From: Strigops habroptila
Lineage: Eukaryota; Chordata; Aves; Psittaciformes; Psittacidae
Assembly (NCBI RefSeq): GCF_004027225.2
Contig: NC_044277.2
Coordinates: 138,069,057 to 138,133,056 of the forward strand
Direction of reading: 5' to 3'
Length of the DNA stretch: 64,000 nucleotides
This document shows, one piece after another, positions 36,001-49,800 of the stretch. A model generated the notes under the pieces. The model made no database searches and was not told where the DNA came from. It saw nothing but the letters and a program-made list of their open reading frames with translations. Both the position numbers and the translations under genes were made by a program. The first letter of the stretch is position 1. Each line of letters starts with the position of its first letter.

Positions 36001-39000
36001 ATCTGGAGAGTCTGTGTGACCTCCAGACTGTTCTTCAGCCTGGCTGCCAAGCTGTGTTTGCACAAATTAGAAGCTGGGTGGGGAGTGCGAGCACTGGGAT
36101 TTCTCTAAGGCCAGTTTACTAGGTTCCTACACAGCACAGGGAAAACAACCTGCCATCCAACTGCATAGTCAAGTATCACTTATAAATACTTCCCTTCTCT
36201 TTTTTTTTTTTTTTTCCCAATAGCCTGGCTGCTGTTGAGCTTCTGAAACTGTGAAGCCAGTTGCATTCTTGTATACCAGATTCTGCAGAATGTTTTTTGG
36301 CCAATGGTGACTGATACGGAAGAGGAGTGTGGACTAATTCTGTTTAACAGCTTGTGCAAAATGTATGTAGGAGTGTAAGGAAGAAACTGTCACTACTGAA
36401 TCTCAGAAGAAGTAAATGTAAGAAAAATGTTTAGAATTTAGACAGGAAGGAGAAAATGGTGTGCACGGATTGAACGCGAAGCATCAAGTCCCCGTTCAAA
36501 AAGGGCAGCTATCCGAATGCTGTTTGGGAAATTTGGGTAGTTTTCAGAGAGCGTATTCTGTTGTATCTTGCTTCTTATTAACAAGCCTGTAAATTTTTGG
36601 TGCGTATCATAGTTTTACCACATGCCATTACAGCTGCTGACTAAGGCTAGGGAAATTTGTTTCTACTGAGGATGAGTGTCCTTATAGCACATGCACGAAG
36701 AGGTCGGCTGAATGTATTCCTTGCCTTTTGAGGGAGCTAAAATGTTTTTTTACAAGCTACTTGTGAAAAAGCAAAGAACATTTCATGGATAGTTATATGA
36801 AAACAAACTTCCTGTGCCACTTTTTATGAAGCAGATCAAAATGGTGGTTTACAAACGACTAAAGCAAGGCTTTGAAGAAAAAAAAAAACAAACCATGGAC
36901 TTGGCTTCTATCAGTATAGCAAAATATTTATTTAAATGAGCGTGACTTCCATTTGGTGTTGTAAGGGAAAATATTTTTACACTTCATTTCTTCTCTTTAC
37001 CAGAGTGTTGAATCTTGCTTACTTTAGTAGTCATGTGTGAATACACCGTATTAAGTAGTATTTTTGTGAGTTATCTGGACATTTGAATTTCTTATGCATA
37101 GACCTATGAATTAAAAAGTGCTACTTGAAAAAATGGTCTCAGATGACATCAAAGTAACTCATTATTGGCTCCTTTACATAGGTACTCTATTTGTTAGGAT
37201 TGTTTTTAGGATTCTATAGATGCCTTCTGGTTTTGTAGCTTTCTGATGCTATTTCCTCTGGGGTTCTTTTAGACATTAATTTTTGTGTACAGCTTTTTTT
37301 TTTTTTTTTTTTTTTTAATCTATCAGATTAACCAAAATGACGATACTACAAGTTAAATAGAGAAACAGGTTAATATGTAGAAGCATTGAAAACTTTTATA
37401 GGAAATAGTTTTTAAGTGGGTTTAATCCAAATGGTCAAACTAATAAGGCTAATCAGAAAAGAATGGACATTTTTGTGGAGAAGGATGAGAGACGTTAAGA
37501 GAAAGTTGTGAAACCCCAGGGGGATGTATACGAACAGCGACTTTTAAAACAATCTAGCCTTATGACCAGAAAGAACTAAAAAACCCATAAAGAATTAATT
37601 GTTTCCTTACCATCAGACCTTTCCACCACGAGTGGTGCTGTAAGCAGCAGTGAGTAAGCAGTGGTTGTCAGCACTCAGAGGCAAGGACTGTGGGCAGTTA
37701 TGTGGTGGGCTGACTTTTTTTAGGCTTAATGCCTAGGGGAGCTTCTCTTCAGCACAAAACAGAAGTAGAAATTGGACTTGTTGCCTTGAAATGTAAAACC
37801 AAATTGTTCAGGGCATTCGAAAGGAATTTATCTGCTACCAGTGCTATCAGTCCTTGAATTTTAAAGGGGTTTTTTTGTTAATGTGAACTTGAAAATTGAG
37901 ATGGTGCTTTTCTTTCGAGGCATGAACTACATGATCCCATGACATAGTGGCTTTGCTTACATGTGGAGGTCATCTCCACAGCTGACTACCTCTGTGGCTT
38001 TGGAAGAAAGCTGGTCAGCACTAGCGCTCCCCTTCTCACCTGCAGATTATTTGGACCTGTATAAGTATGGAGCAGAGCTCGTACGTTTTGCTTTTCCAAC
38101 AACTTGCAGCACTTGAACTTTGCTTCAGTCTGGCCTCTTGGGAGCCCCTGGGATTGCTAGGTTAAGCAAATAGCCTGATAGGAAGTTTGACTAATATCAG
38201 GAGATGAAAACAGTTGTGCTGGCTCTGCTGGAAGATAGCAGGAGAAAGTCACAGAGAATCCCTGCGTGAATGAAATCATAAGGTACCACGCAGGCATGGG
38301 TGCTCTCCATTTGGCAAGCTGGCGACCAGCAGGATAAAAGCCTTTTTTCCTTTAAAGACTCCAGTGGGAGGCTTCGGGAAAAACCTTGGTGGCTTGTTCC
38401 TGTAGAATTCTTTTCCCTTGGCATACACTGCATGTGAATTGGCATCAGATTTTCTAAGCAGGATTGTAAATGAAGGATGGAAAAATGTTTTTCCTATTAC
38501 AGACTTGTTAAATTAATAACACAAGTTGGAATTTTAGAAAGCTTGTTCTACCATGGCTCAGTTCAGCTCCTCCTGACATTGTTGGGAGAGTTTAGAAGAT
38601 ACTTATGTAGAGACAAAGTTCAGTGGGATTGTTTTGCTTTTTGTTTTGTTTTTAAGCCTTCTAGCCACATTTTATAGGATTTTGTTCTGTAATTTGAGTG
38701 CAGAAAACAGAATGAAACTTTGCCGATATTTTCTGGCCAGCTTGAGTGGCATTTTGGTGCCCAAAAGCATTTTAAAAAAAAGGCTTAAACTTTTTTTTTT
38801 TTACTTTTTTTTTCTTTTCTTTAAGGGCAATGTTCTTAAAACAGCTTGTGTGAAAGTAGGCACCCAAGTCAGTGTTTGATGCATTGAAATCAGTCAATCC
38901 CTTGATTGGTTCATTAGGTACTTGGAATTTATTTACCAGAAGTTTGGCCATGTGTGGCTTGCTGTCATTTAAAAATCTTCTCATTTTGAGAGTTTCCATA

Positions 39001-39675
39001 TAAGTTTATGTGTATTTATTGAAGATATTATCATGCTGTCAATTCAGTAATTCAATTTTTTTACTTCAGTACAGTTATATAAATGAAAAAATATTTGCAG
39101 TTTTGGTCCATTGCTTTTTGATGATGGTATGATTTAAAAAAGAGCAGCACTATTTTGAGTTAGAGTGTAATGCACAGAGCAATACAATAATTGGGTGTCT
39201 TCAATGTTTGTTTGCTAATATAGCCATTTCTCAGGAAGCGCTGTTGTTGTGGAAACCAGCATAATTTTAATTAATGTTTTACGCTATGTGCCTTACAATT
39301 AGTATTTTAAAAATAGAACATCTGTAATTGGACTCGTTTACCCACCCTAGTCATAGAGAAAACTGTACTCAGTGGTAAGGTGTTCCATAAACCCTATCTA
39401 AGTGATAGAAAACATCTGCAGCCAAATTTTGGGCTTGGGGGGATGTGTTTGTAACTCCCTGTTGCAAGTGAAGCACCCCATGAAATTCATCTCTTCTTTA
39501 TAGACAACAAGATTGTACAACCATGTGTAATATAAACAGGAAATTCAGATGTGCTTCAGTAGAACTTAAATGCTGCAATGCAAGGTCTAGCATTATCTCT
39601 GTCTTAATTTATACCGCTTTCAAGTATTTTTTCTTGAACTGTAGTTCTTTAAGATGTCTTTTTTAATCTGTTTGG
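33041..39675 (+). other. LRRC3B: LRRC3B intron 1 segment: no gene seen
   Basis: No exon or repeat family recognised. It holds T16 (36200-36215) and T23 (37294-37316) tracts. Two short stretches keep several CpGs against a CpG-poor background (34370-34510 and 36440-36610) and are listed as possible regulatory elements. Confidence 0.6.
37294..37316. repeat. Poly(T) tract of 23 bases
   Basis: Uninterrupted T run in intron 1 with no recognised retrotransposon attached. Confidence 0.9.
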
Positions 39676-40800
39676 AAGTAATTGCAGAATGGCTGAGGCT
39701 GGAGATCGCTTAGTCCAATCCCTTGCTTAAAGCAAAGTCATGTGGAGCAGGTTTCTCAGGGCTGTGTCCAGCTGTCTGATGCTGTTCCTAGTGCAGCCTG
39801 TGATGCTGTATCTGCCCTTGCTGCAAGGGAACATTTCTGGCTTATGTTCAGCTTGGTGTTTGCCAGGACCCTTAGGTCCTTCTCTTCAAGGCTCCTTTCA
39901 GATTGGTCCGCACATGTACTGGTACATAGAGTTATTCATCCCCAGGTGCAGGACTTGGAATTCCCATGTTGAACCCCATGAGGTTCCTGTCAGCCCATTT
40001 TTCCAGCCTTGCAGGTCCCTCTGGATGGCAGCACACCCATTTGGTGTAGCAACTGCACCTCCCAGATATGTATCATCAGCCAACTTGCTGAGGCCTCTGT
40101 CCCATCATGCAGGTCATTCATGAAAATGTTAACTTGGCCCCTGGGGTACTATAGACCCCTGGGGGTACTCCACTAGTGACTGGCCTCCAGCTGGACTTCA
40201 TGCTGCTGTCCACAGCCTTTTGAGCAGTTCAGCCATTTTTCTGTCTACCTCACCATTTATTTAGTCTGTACTTCCTCGGTCTGTCAGTGAGGGTGTTATG
40301 AGAGACAGCATCAAAAGCTTTGCTGAAGTCAAGATAAATAGCATGCACTTCTCTCATCTCAATGACATGAGCCAGACATCTCATTGCAGAAAGCTATCAG
40401 GTTGGTGAGATGTGATTTCTGCCTTCATAAATCCATGCTGACTACTTCCAATCACCTCATTTTACTCCGTAGGTTAAGGAAATTGTTCCAGATTTATTTG
40501 CTTATCACCTCCCCAGGGGTGGAGGTGAGGCTGACCTGCCTGTAGTTTACTGGATCCTCCGTGAAAATAGGACTTTTGCTTTCTTGAAGTCCTCAAGAAC
40601 ATCCTCTGATCCCCATGACCTTTCCAAGACAGTTGAGAGTAGCCTCCTGTTAACAGCAGCCAGTTCCCTCAGCACCTGTGGGTGCATCTCCCTCAGGACC
40701 CATGGGCTTGTGTATGTCCAGTTTGTTTGATGTCTCTTAACAGGATCCTCCTCTGCTGACGATAAGTTTTCATTGCTCCACAATTGGTTGCAGGGGCCTG
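39676..40800 (-). mobile_element. Older, diverged CR1 LINE copy
   Basis: Minus-strand CR1. The left end resembles the CR1 3' region (GAATGGCTGAGGCTGGAGAT...CTTAGTCCAATCC). Then come reverse-complement equivalents of the RT C-terminal part: GTGCAGGACTTGGAATTCCC, CTCCACTAGTGACTGGCCTCC, TTGCTGAAGTCAAGATAAAT, TAAATCCATGCTGACTAC and GAGGCTGACCTGCCTGTAGTTTAC. It differs from the 31.5 kb copy at many positions and lacks the clean ATTCTATG tail, so it belongs to another, probably older, CR1 subfamily. No usable ORF remains. The right boundary is approximate and could extend to about 40880. Confidence 0.85.
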
Positions 40801-41919
40801 GGATTTCTGAGAATAGACTATTTCTAAACTGACTGCCTTTTTTCTGGTAGTAGTCTGTCCCTCTATCCCCTCAGAGGTAGACCTAATATGTTTTAAATGC
40901 AAACTATTTCTTTGCAGAATGTGTGTATTAAATACCTTTAAAGATAAATGATTAATGTCTTTCCATTGTTACACTGAAGAAAAATCCTAGTGTACAACAG
41001 AGTATGAATCTACCAAAAGTGGGAGTTTTTTCTCTGTGCTTCTCTGTCATGTTGGCTTGGCTGAGAGCTGGATGCACAGAGATGAGTAACAGGAGTGAGT
41101 ACAGGCGGTGCAGGGATTTCAGAGATGTTTTTCATGTGTCATAACAAGGTAAGTCTGCAGTCACATTTGCACTGCCATCGAGAGCTGTTGTCTGTACCTC
41201 ACCAAGGTTGTTTTAAGCTTTTATGGATGTAACAGTCCAAATCTACAAACGTTTCTATGCATCCGTCAAATGGAGAAAAGGAGGCAAGAAAAAAAGATGA
41301 AGATGCTGTTTCCAGCTCAGCAGGAACCTGACAGCTCCTAAGCCCAAAGAATGCTGGGAGTTGCTGCTTTGGAGCTCTGGCTCTTGGCTTCTTCGAAGCT
41401 CCAAGCCCAGCAGCACCTTGGGAATCCCAGTGCTCAGAGGGGTGCAAAGCACAGATTGTCCCTTTCCTGCTGAGCATGTGCCACCAGTTAGTCAGCCCTG
41501 CCCTCCAAAGACAAATTGGGCATCCCCACTGGGTGGTCTCCAGGCTGAGGATACACCCATTTTTGGCAGCATTCATCTACTCTTCCAGCACAGCTCTGAA
41601 TGCTTTAAGTTAGTAATAACTTTAGAAAAGCCTTTCAGCTTCTTAGGGTTCCTTAAACAGCCACTGGCTCTTGGGGTTGCTCAGCAGCAGGGACTCAGCC
41701 TAGCATCACGTGAGTGTCTGCCAGGGTTGCTCCTCTTCCAGCATGAAACCCAGAATGACTCCAAGTGGGAACTGTGGCACTACCTCAAAACTAGTGGGAG
41801 ACTGCAGACATTGCAGAAATTATTCCCAGGAGTAGCTGTGCCATCTTTTGGGCTGCCTTCTGCTGGCACTATTACACAAAAAGGTCATTTTTTTCCTCAG
41901 CATACCTTCTATTCCACAT
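40801..41919 (+). other. LRRC3B: LRRC3B intron 1 segment between two CR1 copies
   Basis: About 1.1 kb between oppositely oriented CR1 elements. A 201-codon ORF at 41361-41966 overlaps the start of the next CR1 and shows no domain; I do not consider it a gene. Confidence 0.5.
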
Positions 41920-42979
41920 GTAGAGAGTTGTGGTTAGTGGGTCAAAGTCCACGTGGAGACCAATAACAAGTGATGTCCCTCAGTGGTCGGTGTTGGCACC
42001 AATCCTGTTCAACATCTTTGTCATTGACATGGACAGTGGGATTGAGTGCGCCCTCAGCAAGTTTGCTGATGGCACCAAGCTGTGTGGTGCCGTCGACACA
42101 CTGGAGGGAAGGGATGCCATCCAGAGGGACATTGACAGGTTTGAAAGGTGGGCCAGAGCAAACCACATGAAGTTCAACAAACCAAAGTGCAAGGTCCTAC
42201 ACCTGAGTCGGGGCAATCTCAGGCACAGTTACAGGCTGGGTGGAGTAGAGATTCAGAGCAGCCCTGCAGAGAAGGACTTGGGGGTGTTGGTTGATGAGAA
42301 ACTGAACATGAGCTGGCTTCAGTGTGCGCTTGCAGCCCAGAAAGCCAACCATATCCTGGGCTGCATCAAAAGAAGCGTGACCAGCAGGTCGAAGGAGGCG
42401 ATCCTGCCCCTCTGCTCTCATGAGACCTCACTTGGAGTATTGTGTACAGTTCTGGTGTTCTCAACATAAAAAGGACATGGAGCTGTTGGAGCGAGTCCAG
42501 AGGAGGGCCACGAGGATGATCAGGGGGCTGGAGCACGTCCCGTGTGAAGACAGGCTGAGAAAGTTGGGGCTGTTCAGCCTGGAGAAGAGAAGGCTGCGTG
42601 GAGGCCTCATAGCAGCCTTCCAGAATCTGAAGGGGGCCTACAAGAATGCTGGAGAGGGACTCTTCCTTAGGGACTGTAGCGACAGGACAAGGGGCAATAG
42701 GTTTAAACATAAGCAGAGGAAGTTCAGGTTAGATGTAAGGAAAGTGTGAGCGTGTGTGAGGGTGTGAACCGTTCTTTACTGTGAGGTTGACGAGGCACTG
42801 GAACAGGTTGCCCAAAGAAGTTGTGAATGCTCCATCTCTGGCAACGTTCAAGGCCAGGTTGGATGGAGCCTTGGGTGACATGGTCTAGGTTGAGTCATCT
42901 CTGCCCATGGCAGAGTGGTGGGAACTAGATGATCTTAAGGTCCTTTCCAACCCTAAACATTCTGTGATTCTGTGATTTT
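41920..42979 (+). mobile_element. CR1 LINE 3' half, complete tail
   Basis: Plus-strand CR1 starting within the RT domain (AGAGTTGTGGTTAGTGGGTC) and running to the natural 3' end (AACATTCTGTGATTCTGTGA at about 42956-42975). The frame from 41930 reads [26 protein letters not shown], then [15 protein letters not shown]; a second frame (42420-42749) reads [28 protein letters not shown]. The catalytic FADD motif is FADG here (Gly codon at 42071-42073), so the encoded enzyme would be dead even without the frameshift near 42420. 5' truncation is the usual outcome of CR1 insertion. Confidence 0.93.
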
Positions 42980-45900
42980 GTTGTTAATGCTTCTTGTTAA
43001 GTCAGGGTTGCAAAAGTGTGTGTCTTGTCCATGGGTATAATAACATATCATAATTTACCTCATATGTCTAGGTGTCTAGTCTTACAAACTCTTTGTATGA
43101 TGTTATCACAACCATCTGAGCGTCTGTTTCATATCATTCCCAAGATCTTGAGCGCAAGCCCAGACAAGCAGCATCTGATGGGGCCACTTTGTTCACTAGT
43201 TTGTAAGGGGTTGTATCCATTAGTATGCTGTAGAAAAACCTTCTCTTCATTTTGAGGAGAGCTGACTGAAAGTTCCACATGAAAAAACTGATGAAGAAAA
43301 AATACCATCTTTCCGTAAGACAGAAAAAAAATGCCAGTGCTATATACATTTTCTATTTTAATTAAAAATGCTCATATTGTACAATGTTTTATACATTTTT
43401 TTTCTCTCAGGGGATTTAAAAGTTTTTAATTTTTTTAAAGTCATTTTATAATATTATTTATAAAATTTTCATAAAATGCAATAAGAAAACATGTTCCAAT
43501 AATATTCAAAAATCCATTAAAGTGTCAATAACACCTTTGATACAAATGCTATGAAAAACACAGCAGAAATAAGAAATTACTTAACTGAAAGAATGCCACT
43601 GTAAAGGGAAGGATGTGAAATTATATTTTTTCTTTATTTCTCTTCATCTGCCATCAAAATTTGAGCCATATCTTATTTTAATGAGTAAAGGTAGGATCTA
43701 CGGTTTTGCCTGGGGAACACTTTAGTAATTTTAAATCAAATAATTGTTATAAATAGAAAATATTCTCTCTCATCTTACTACAAGCATTGATTCTAAGAGA
43801 AAGCTAGTATTTCTTTTGTTATAAATAAATGATTGCCATATTAAGGCAGCTGTTAAAATCAATTATTTTAATCAATTATTTTAATCAATAATTAAATGAG
43901 GTCACTCATTCTTAATGAAGTTGTTTGTGCAACCATGAAAGTAACTTCATAATAGGAAATGATGGTCTTGTGGGTTAATATTGTAGATGAAGTAAGACAG
44001 CTCCAGGGCCGATGGTTGACTTGGCCATTTCTCCCTGTTTGCAGAGGTGTTTGCATATGCCAAAATACATTTCGGTGTTGCAACTTTGAAGAATTTTAGA
44101 ATGGTTATTTGCAAGATGGCAGTTTTTTTGGTGGAAAGAGAAAGGAGAAGTTGTATATCCTAATGAAGAAAGCAGGTGAAGTGACCCATTGTAGTAGCTT
44201 TCTACTGCTTGTTGAGGCTCATGCGCTGGGTTACCACCTGGTTGCCACCTTGCAGTCTCCTGGCTTGCCATAGAACAGCACATGCTCTCTGCATCCTCTG
44301 TGGTGGCTGTGACAGTCAGGAGACTATCTTGATTTAGGAGGGTGTATGTGTGCCATGCACTGGGGACAGATTCCCTTTGCTGCAATGTGACTTTTATAGA
44401 TCTTGTTAGAAACAGTGGTTAGTGACCAGACTGGGATTGCAGGTGACTTGGCAGGGCTTGGCATACCAAAGAAAACCTGAGGTGACTTGGGCTCTCTCAT
44501 ACTGAGTGAAAAAATTCGGCTTTATGTCTCTGCTGGAATCAGGCTGAAATGAGACTGGTAGTAAACAACTTCTGTGCTATAATAGCAGGGTGCCTTAGCG
44601 TGCAGGTGGTTTGGAAGAGAAGTGGGTGCCTTTAAGCATTGTTTTATGGTACCATGCATTTCAGACTGAAAAATGGGCACAAGCTTTATTACTTTAACAT
44701 TAATGCTTTTTCATTACTCTCCCTGCCCCCCTCTTCCCCCACAAACTGCTGCATTCATCCATTATAAAGTAGCTCTTCATTTCTTCTCCTCATCTGCCAT
44801 TTTTCACAGTGTAAGAAGGGAGAGGCAGGTGGGTGTCAGGAGGGACGATTGAGGACATAATGGCACTGCATCTGTTGTCAAACAAAGCCATAGCTTGGGC
44901 TGCCACTAGATAACCTGTTAAGGTAACTCACAAAGCCCTCAATGATAACAGCATCCCTCCTGCCATGGCTGCTGCTTTCTAGTGACCTGCAAGGAGGCTG
45001 AACCTATACCAAGAGCTACTCCCGTTAGGGTTTTCCATCCTCCCTCCTGCTCCTTGATGGCAGGGGTTTTGCAGTGTAGGTGTTGGTATCCATCCCTTCC
45101 AGACACTTGCAATAGGGTATTTCCACCAGGTGTCTCACTGAGGGCTTTGTGCCAGGATGTTTTAAAATAGGGAAACAAGTAGTAATGATTTGCAGGACTG
45201 AATTTGCCCTGCTCCCCCCTGCAATTTGGAAAAATGGTATAAATTTTGGTTTTTTTCCAAAATCCTATTCTTGTTCTCTTTCTCATTCCAAATATGTCAA
45301 GTTAAGTTTACCTTGGTGCCAGTACCGACTGTAACTAAAGCTAAATTAGCCCTTCTGTTAGCTCTGCTTGGTTTTCACTTTTGAACAAGCCTTAGTAAAA
45401 TAAATCATGTCCCACTTGTCTTTAAATTTCATTATCATGACCTAACTTAATTTGCGATAAATTATTTCTACCTGAGCTGCTTTGGCTGTGAATGTCCAGC
45501 CTCAAGTGTCTTGCTCATTGGATCATTGCCCAGCTAATCAAGATACTTTTTTTTTTTTCCCTTCACAACTCCTGCTTTTTGTATCAGCTAGCTCCACCAA
45601 AGTCAACTTGGCTGTATAACCTCCGTGGGGACACACAAAGAGTGAATGCATTCTTGTCTTTAAAATAAAGGTTTTATTGAACTGAGTTTCAGTATCTTCC
45701 TGTTGTGCTCTAGTGCTTCTAATAAAGACTTCTTTTCCCTTAGAATAAATGTGACCTCAACAGTTTGTTTTCATATTGGAGGCAGCCATTGCAACACTTT
45801 CTTTTGGCTCTTCCTTTCCTTTATTCTCTCCTTGGGAAGAATGACTGACTGACTGGAAAAATCTCTGCTCACTTGGTATTGAGCAGCTGTGCCTTGTTTT

Positions 45901-46699
45901 TGTTTTTTAGCACAGCTAGGTTTCCTGTCTGATAAGGACTGCTGTTAATTTCCACTGAGAACTGCAATCCTTCCTCCCCATTCCTTTTCTTTAGCAATTG
46001 TTGATAAACAACTTTTATTTCAGCCCCCTGAACACTGAAGACTTGCCTCTCTCCAAACTGCTGAGTTGCAGACAGGCCAGATATTTTTTGCTGAGTTAAG
46101 GCTCAGAGAACCCTTAAAGGATTTCAGCCTCCTACATCACTTGCAATGATCGTATGTCCTCAGAAGAGAAACTTATACAGTGAGTTTTTTATCCCTTTGG
46201 AAAAATACTGCATGGTTTAAGAAAAAACCAAAGTATTTTACATTTTACCTGACTTGTTGGACAGCCTTGGAGATGCTCCAGATCAGTCATTTCAAAATGA
46301 AAACATGCTGATTGTTGCTTAGGTGGAACACATGTAGTTTGCAAAGTCCTTTAGTGGCAGCTGAGGGCCTGACTCACCAGCACATTAAAACAATAGCCAG
46401 TTTTTCTAACTCTCATTTGGAGATAAGTGCTAACACACAACTGTTTGGGATGAGCAGTCAAATGTTTTCCTTCAATGTACCCTTTCTTCTGAAAACAGAC
46501 ACCCTTGCTTGGTGTCTAGATCCTGATGGAGCAGATACGTCTGCTAGAGTAGTTTAACTATTGTGGTGGATGTTGACAGAATTGAATTTTTTGAGGGCAT
46601 TCAGACTCTGCTGAAGGCATCCAGTTACCTTCTGGTACAGGATGGTGCAAGAACGGTGGGTACAAAAGGTACTGCCTTGGTCACACAGCAGTCGCCTCG
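42980..46699 (+). other. LRRC3B: LRRC3B intron 1 segment: AT-rich, no gene seen
   Basis: Strongly AT-rich around 43350-43900, with a 13-bp tandem repeat at 43857-43895. Short ORFs lack any domain signal. No repeat family recognised. Confidence 0.6.
43857..43895. repeat. 13-bp tandem repeat, three copies
   Basis: Two exact copies of AATCAATTATTTT (43857-43869, 43870-43882) and a third partial, slightly changed copy. The unit contains ATCAATTA and TTAAT-type homeodomain-like cores, though this may be only AT richness. Confidence 0.8.
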
Positions 46700-46830
46700 G
46701 TTCTCACATGCTTCAGTCTGACCTAAATTACTGGGCTCAATATGAGGTTTACTGGTAAAATGACATGTCATGTGATAGGCAGGGGGTCAGATTAGATGAT
46801 CTAATAGCTCCATCTGGCCTCAAACTCTTA
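46700..46830 (+). mobile_element. Ancient CR1-like 3' tail fragment
   Basis: The stretch GGGTCAGATTAGATGATCTA followed by ATAGCTCCATCTGGCCTCAA resembles the 3' UTR of old amniote CR1 elements (pattern 'GACTAGATGATC...GGTCCCTTCTGGCCTTAAA'). It lacks the octamer tail. The match is by pattern memory and the outer limits are approximate. Confidence 0.5.
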
Positions 46831-49800
46831 ATTAGGGAAATGCCGCCAGCACAAGATGGCATTGAAGCTTTCCACTGCTAGATTTTGCTTGCTGAGGAGA
46901 TCCTCAGCTGAAGCAGAGCTGCAGAGGTTGTACTTGGGCTAGTGTTTTCCTCAGCCAATAATGCCGGCAGCAACCGGCAGAGCTGAACGCTAGTCCTGAT
47001 GGGAACCTGCTAATCTTGGTTTCATGAAAGTGCAAAAGCCCTGTCTCTAACTATTCCAGACTGTCACACGTTCCGCTTTTAGAGCTCTAATGATATCTAA
47101 ATACAGAAATAAATTCTATTATTAGCTCGGTACTATGGCATTCATTGACAGAAAAAGATAAGTTTCTCTGGCAAGCTCATGAAAAAGAAATTACAGTTAT
47201 TTGAAGTTGCTCATGGATTAAATATTAAAAGTGGAGATGTGGTTTTACTGGTGGGTGGTTTGATGTGGTAGAGGTTTATGATACTTTTGCTGAACACCCT
47301 TGGTGCAGAAATGGGAAGTACAGATGTGTGTGTTGTTGTAGATGTGCTCCTTGCTTGCTCAGCTGTGCAGTGGCACTGTGAAGGTTTAACAACCACAGAC
47401 ATAGCAAAACCAGCATCACTGATCAGCCACTTTCTCTGGCAAGCCCACATGGCTTGTAGTTAACTCAGTGTGTCACTTGATTCCAAAAGGTCACTTGAAT
47501 GTCTTCTTAAAGTTGCTTAGTTGCTTATTGATCTCATAATTATTCCATACTTGCTGCCTCTTTTCCTATTTTCTGAAATGTGTTCGTAGGTCACAATTTT
47601 AATTCCTTCAACAGAAGATTGTGTGTTTGTGGTGTTGAGCATTCATATTTAAGTTTAGAGCTTTTAATTGGGAATTTCAAACTCTATTGGCTTCCTTTAT
47701 ATACAAATGTTACACGCTTCGTTTTTCTTGCATTTTTCTAAATCAGATACTCCTGCATGCCTCTCAAATGTCCTGTTATTATACAAGTAGGGTATTTGAA
47801 AGCACAAGGAGCTGAATTAATAACTGCTGAGGTACTCTATTCTGAAGCGCTGTCCCCTATTGCTAATTTAGCTTGTGGTTCCCCCTACTTCCCCTTTTCA
47901 TATTTTTTCATACACAGTAATTGTTCTGGAAGTATGTTCTTTGTCTTTGTGGTCTCATCTTGTAGGTATTAATCAGATTATTTTATTTCATTAGTAGCTT
48001 CTACTGCTCTGGCTTCTTTCCTTGCGAATTCCTTGTGTCATACATTATTGTTCTGTGTTCATGTCACTGGGCAATTGTGCATGGAGAGAAACAGCCCTGG
48101 TTTCCTGTGGTTTAAGTCAACAGGGTAATCTAGATCCCAAACTGCATGCTGAACTGCCACTGCGGCACTGCCTCTGCTCACATCTGTATTTCCTTTCGTC
48201 TGCGGTGACGCACTGTGGTTCCTGGGAACCTGCTCTGTGGCAGAGGGACAGCTGGAAGAAGCAACTTTCAGTCATGCTCTGCTTCATTCTCCTCCTCCCT
48301 TCCCTGTCTTTCTTTGGAGTCTGTAACACATTTCCTAGGATGCCAAGGTATCTGCTGCCAGCAGCTGTCTTGCTGTCTGCTTTGTGCAACTGTTGTCAAC
48401 TTTACTGAGCTGCTAGCATGTTCCTTGCTGAATGGTCCCTTCAGGTTTGCACGTTTATTTCTGCCTTGCTGATTTTATTATCGACACAGCTTCCCCAGCC
48501 TAATTACAACTTATCTCTTCCTACTGCCTACTAAGTTACAGGAACATTTGGATGAACCTTAAATGAGCCTGAAGATAGCAGTGTGCAGAACCAAATAAGC
48601 ACCCTTAAAAGTGTAAGAAAGGTATCTAGATGGTCTGAATCTTGCTTATCTTTGCAAGGTGGTACTTTAAAGGCCTATTAGTTTCTGATAGCACAGGTTT
48701 TGTTACCAGTGGAGGGGTTAGATTTACACTTTGCAAAATAAAAACAGGATTTTCAGTTGGACAAGGACACCATCTGCAGTCACCAGATGCAGTTATCAAG
48801 ATTAAATTGAAAGACTTGTCACTGATTATGCTGGTAATCATTGAGGTGGTCAGTGTAATTATCTTGAGATTGAGAAGATGTTTTCTCTGATACGGTACTG
48901 CAGCAGAATTAAGTTGAAGCAGCATCCATCATTAGTTACCACGTATGGCTCCAACTAAGCACGTTTTTCGCTTTGATCACGTTATTTTATAATATGGGAG
49001 AAAAATAGATCAGCAAATATTGTGAAATTGACTTTTTATTTTGAAAACATTTTCCATTGGATTCTATCGATTTATTGAAAGCCAGACTTTAAAACAGACT
49101 TGAGTCTGGGTCTCTTTACCCGAGGAATACAGTGTATTTCCACTTCAGATTATTTTAAGCTTTCAGAGTATATTATTTTCTAGTATGGATCATATGGAGG
49201 ATTGACTCAGCTGCTGCTGGAAAGGGTTTTCTTGCCAAACAGAATGGTTGTTATGTTGTCTCAGAAAATGTCACTGAGACTCGGTAGATATAATCCCAAA
49301 CTCTAAAAATGTTTTTGACTGTAATGCACACGAATAATTAATCCAGAAACAAATTACATGGCTTTTTAGAACTCTTTACAGTCATTTGTCTGTGTTGGAG
49401 CATTTCCATTTAGCATCTGTAATGTGGTTCTTTATGTTCTTATATAGGGGTAAAAAAAATCCATTTTGCAGATATGTTTGCTGAGCAGCAACTGGCATAC
49501 CTTGAGCCTTTCTTCATGCTTGTATAGATTATCGAGGCAATGTTGCATATATAGTGATAAATGATGTTCTAGAGATTATGATATTTATCTTATTTCTATC
49601 TTATGACTTTAATTCTTAACTTACTTCATGTTGCCATTATATATGCACTGTAAGCATATGTAATGCTTTCTTTCCTTTTTCAAATGGCATAGACATGCAT
49701 ACAAAATGTGTTTTATATTTTACCAGAAGGGAATATTGCTCAGGGAAGGGACAGGAACCTTTTGTAGTCATATAAAGAGGATGCAGGAGATAACTGGGAA

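Noticed and set aside
41361..41966. 201-codon ORF on the plus strand
   Set aside because: Ends inside the start of a CR1 element, with no domain and no supporting splice sites.
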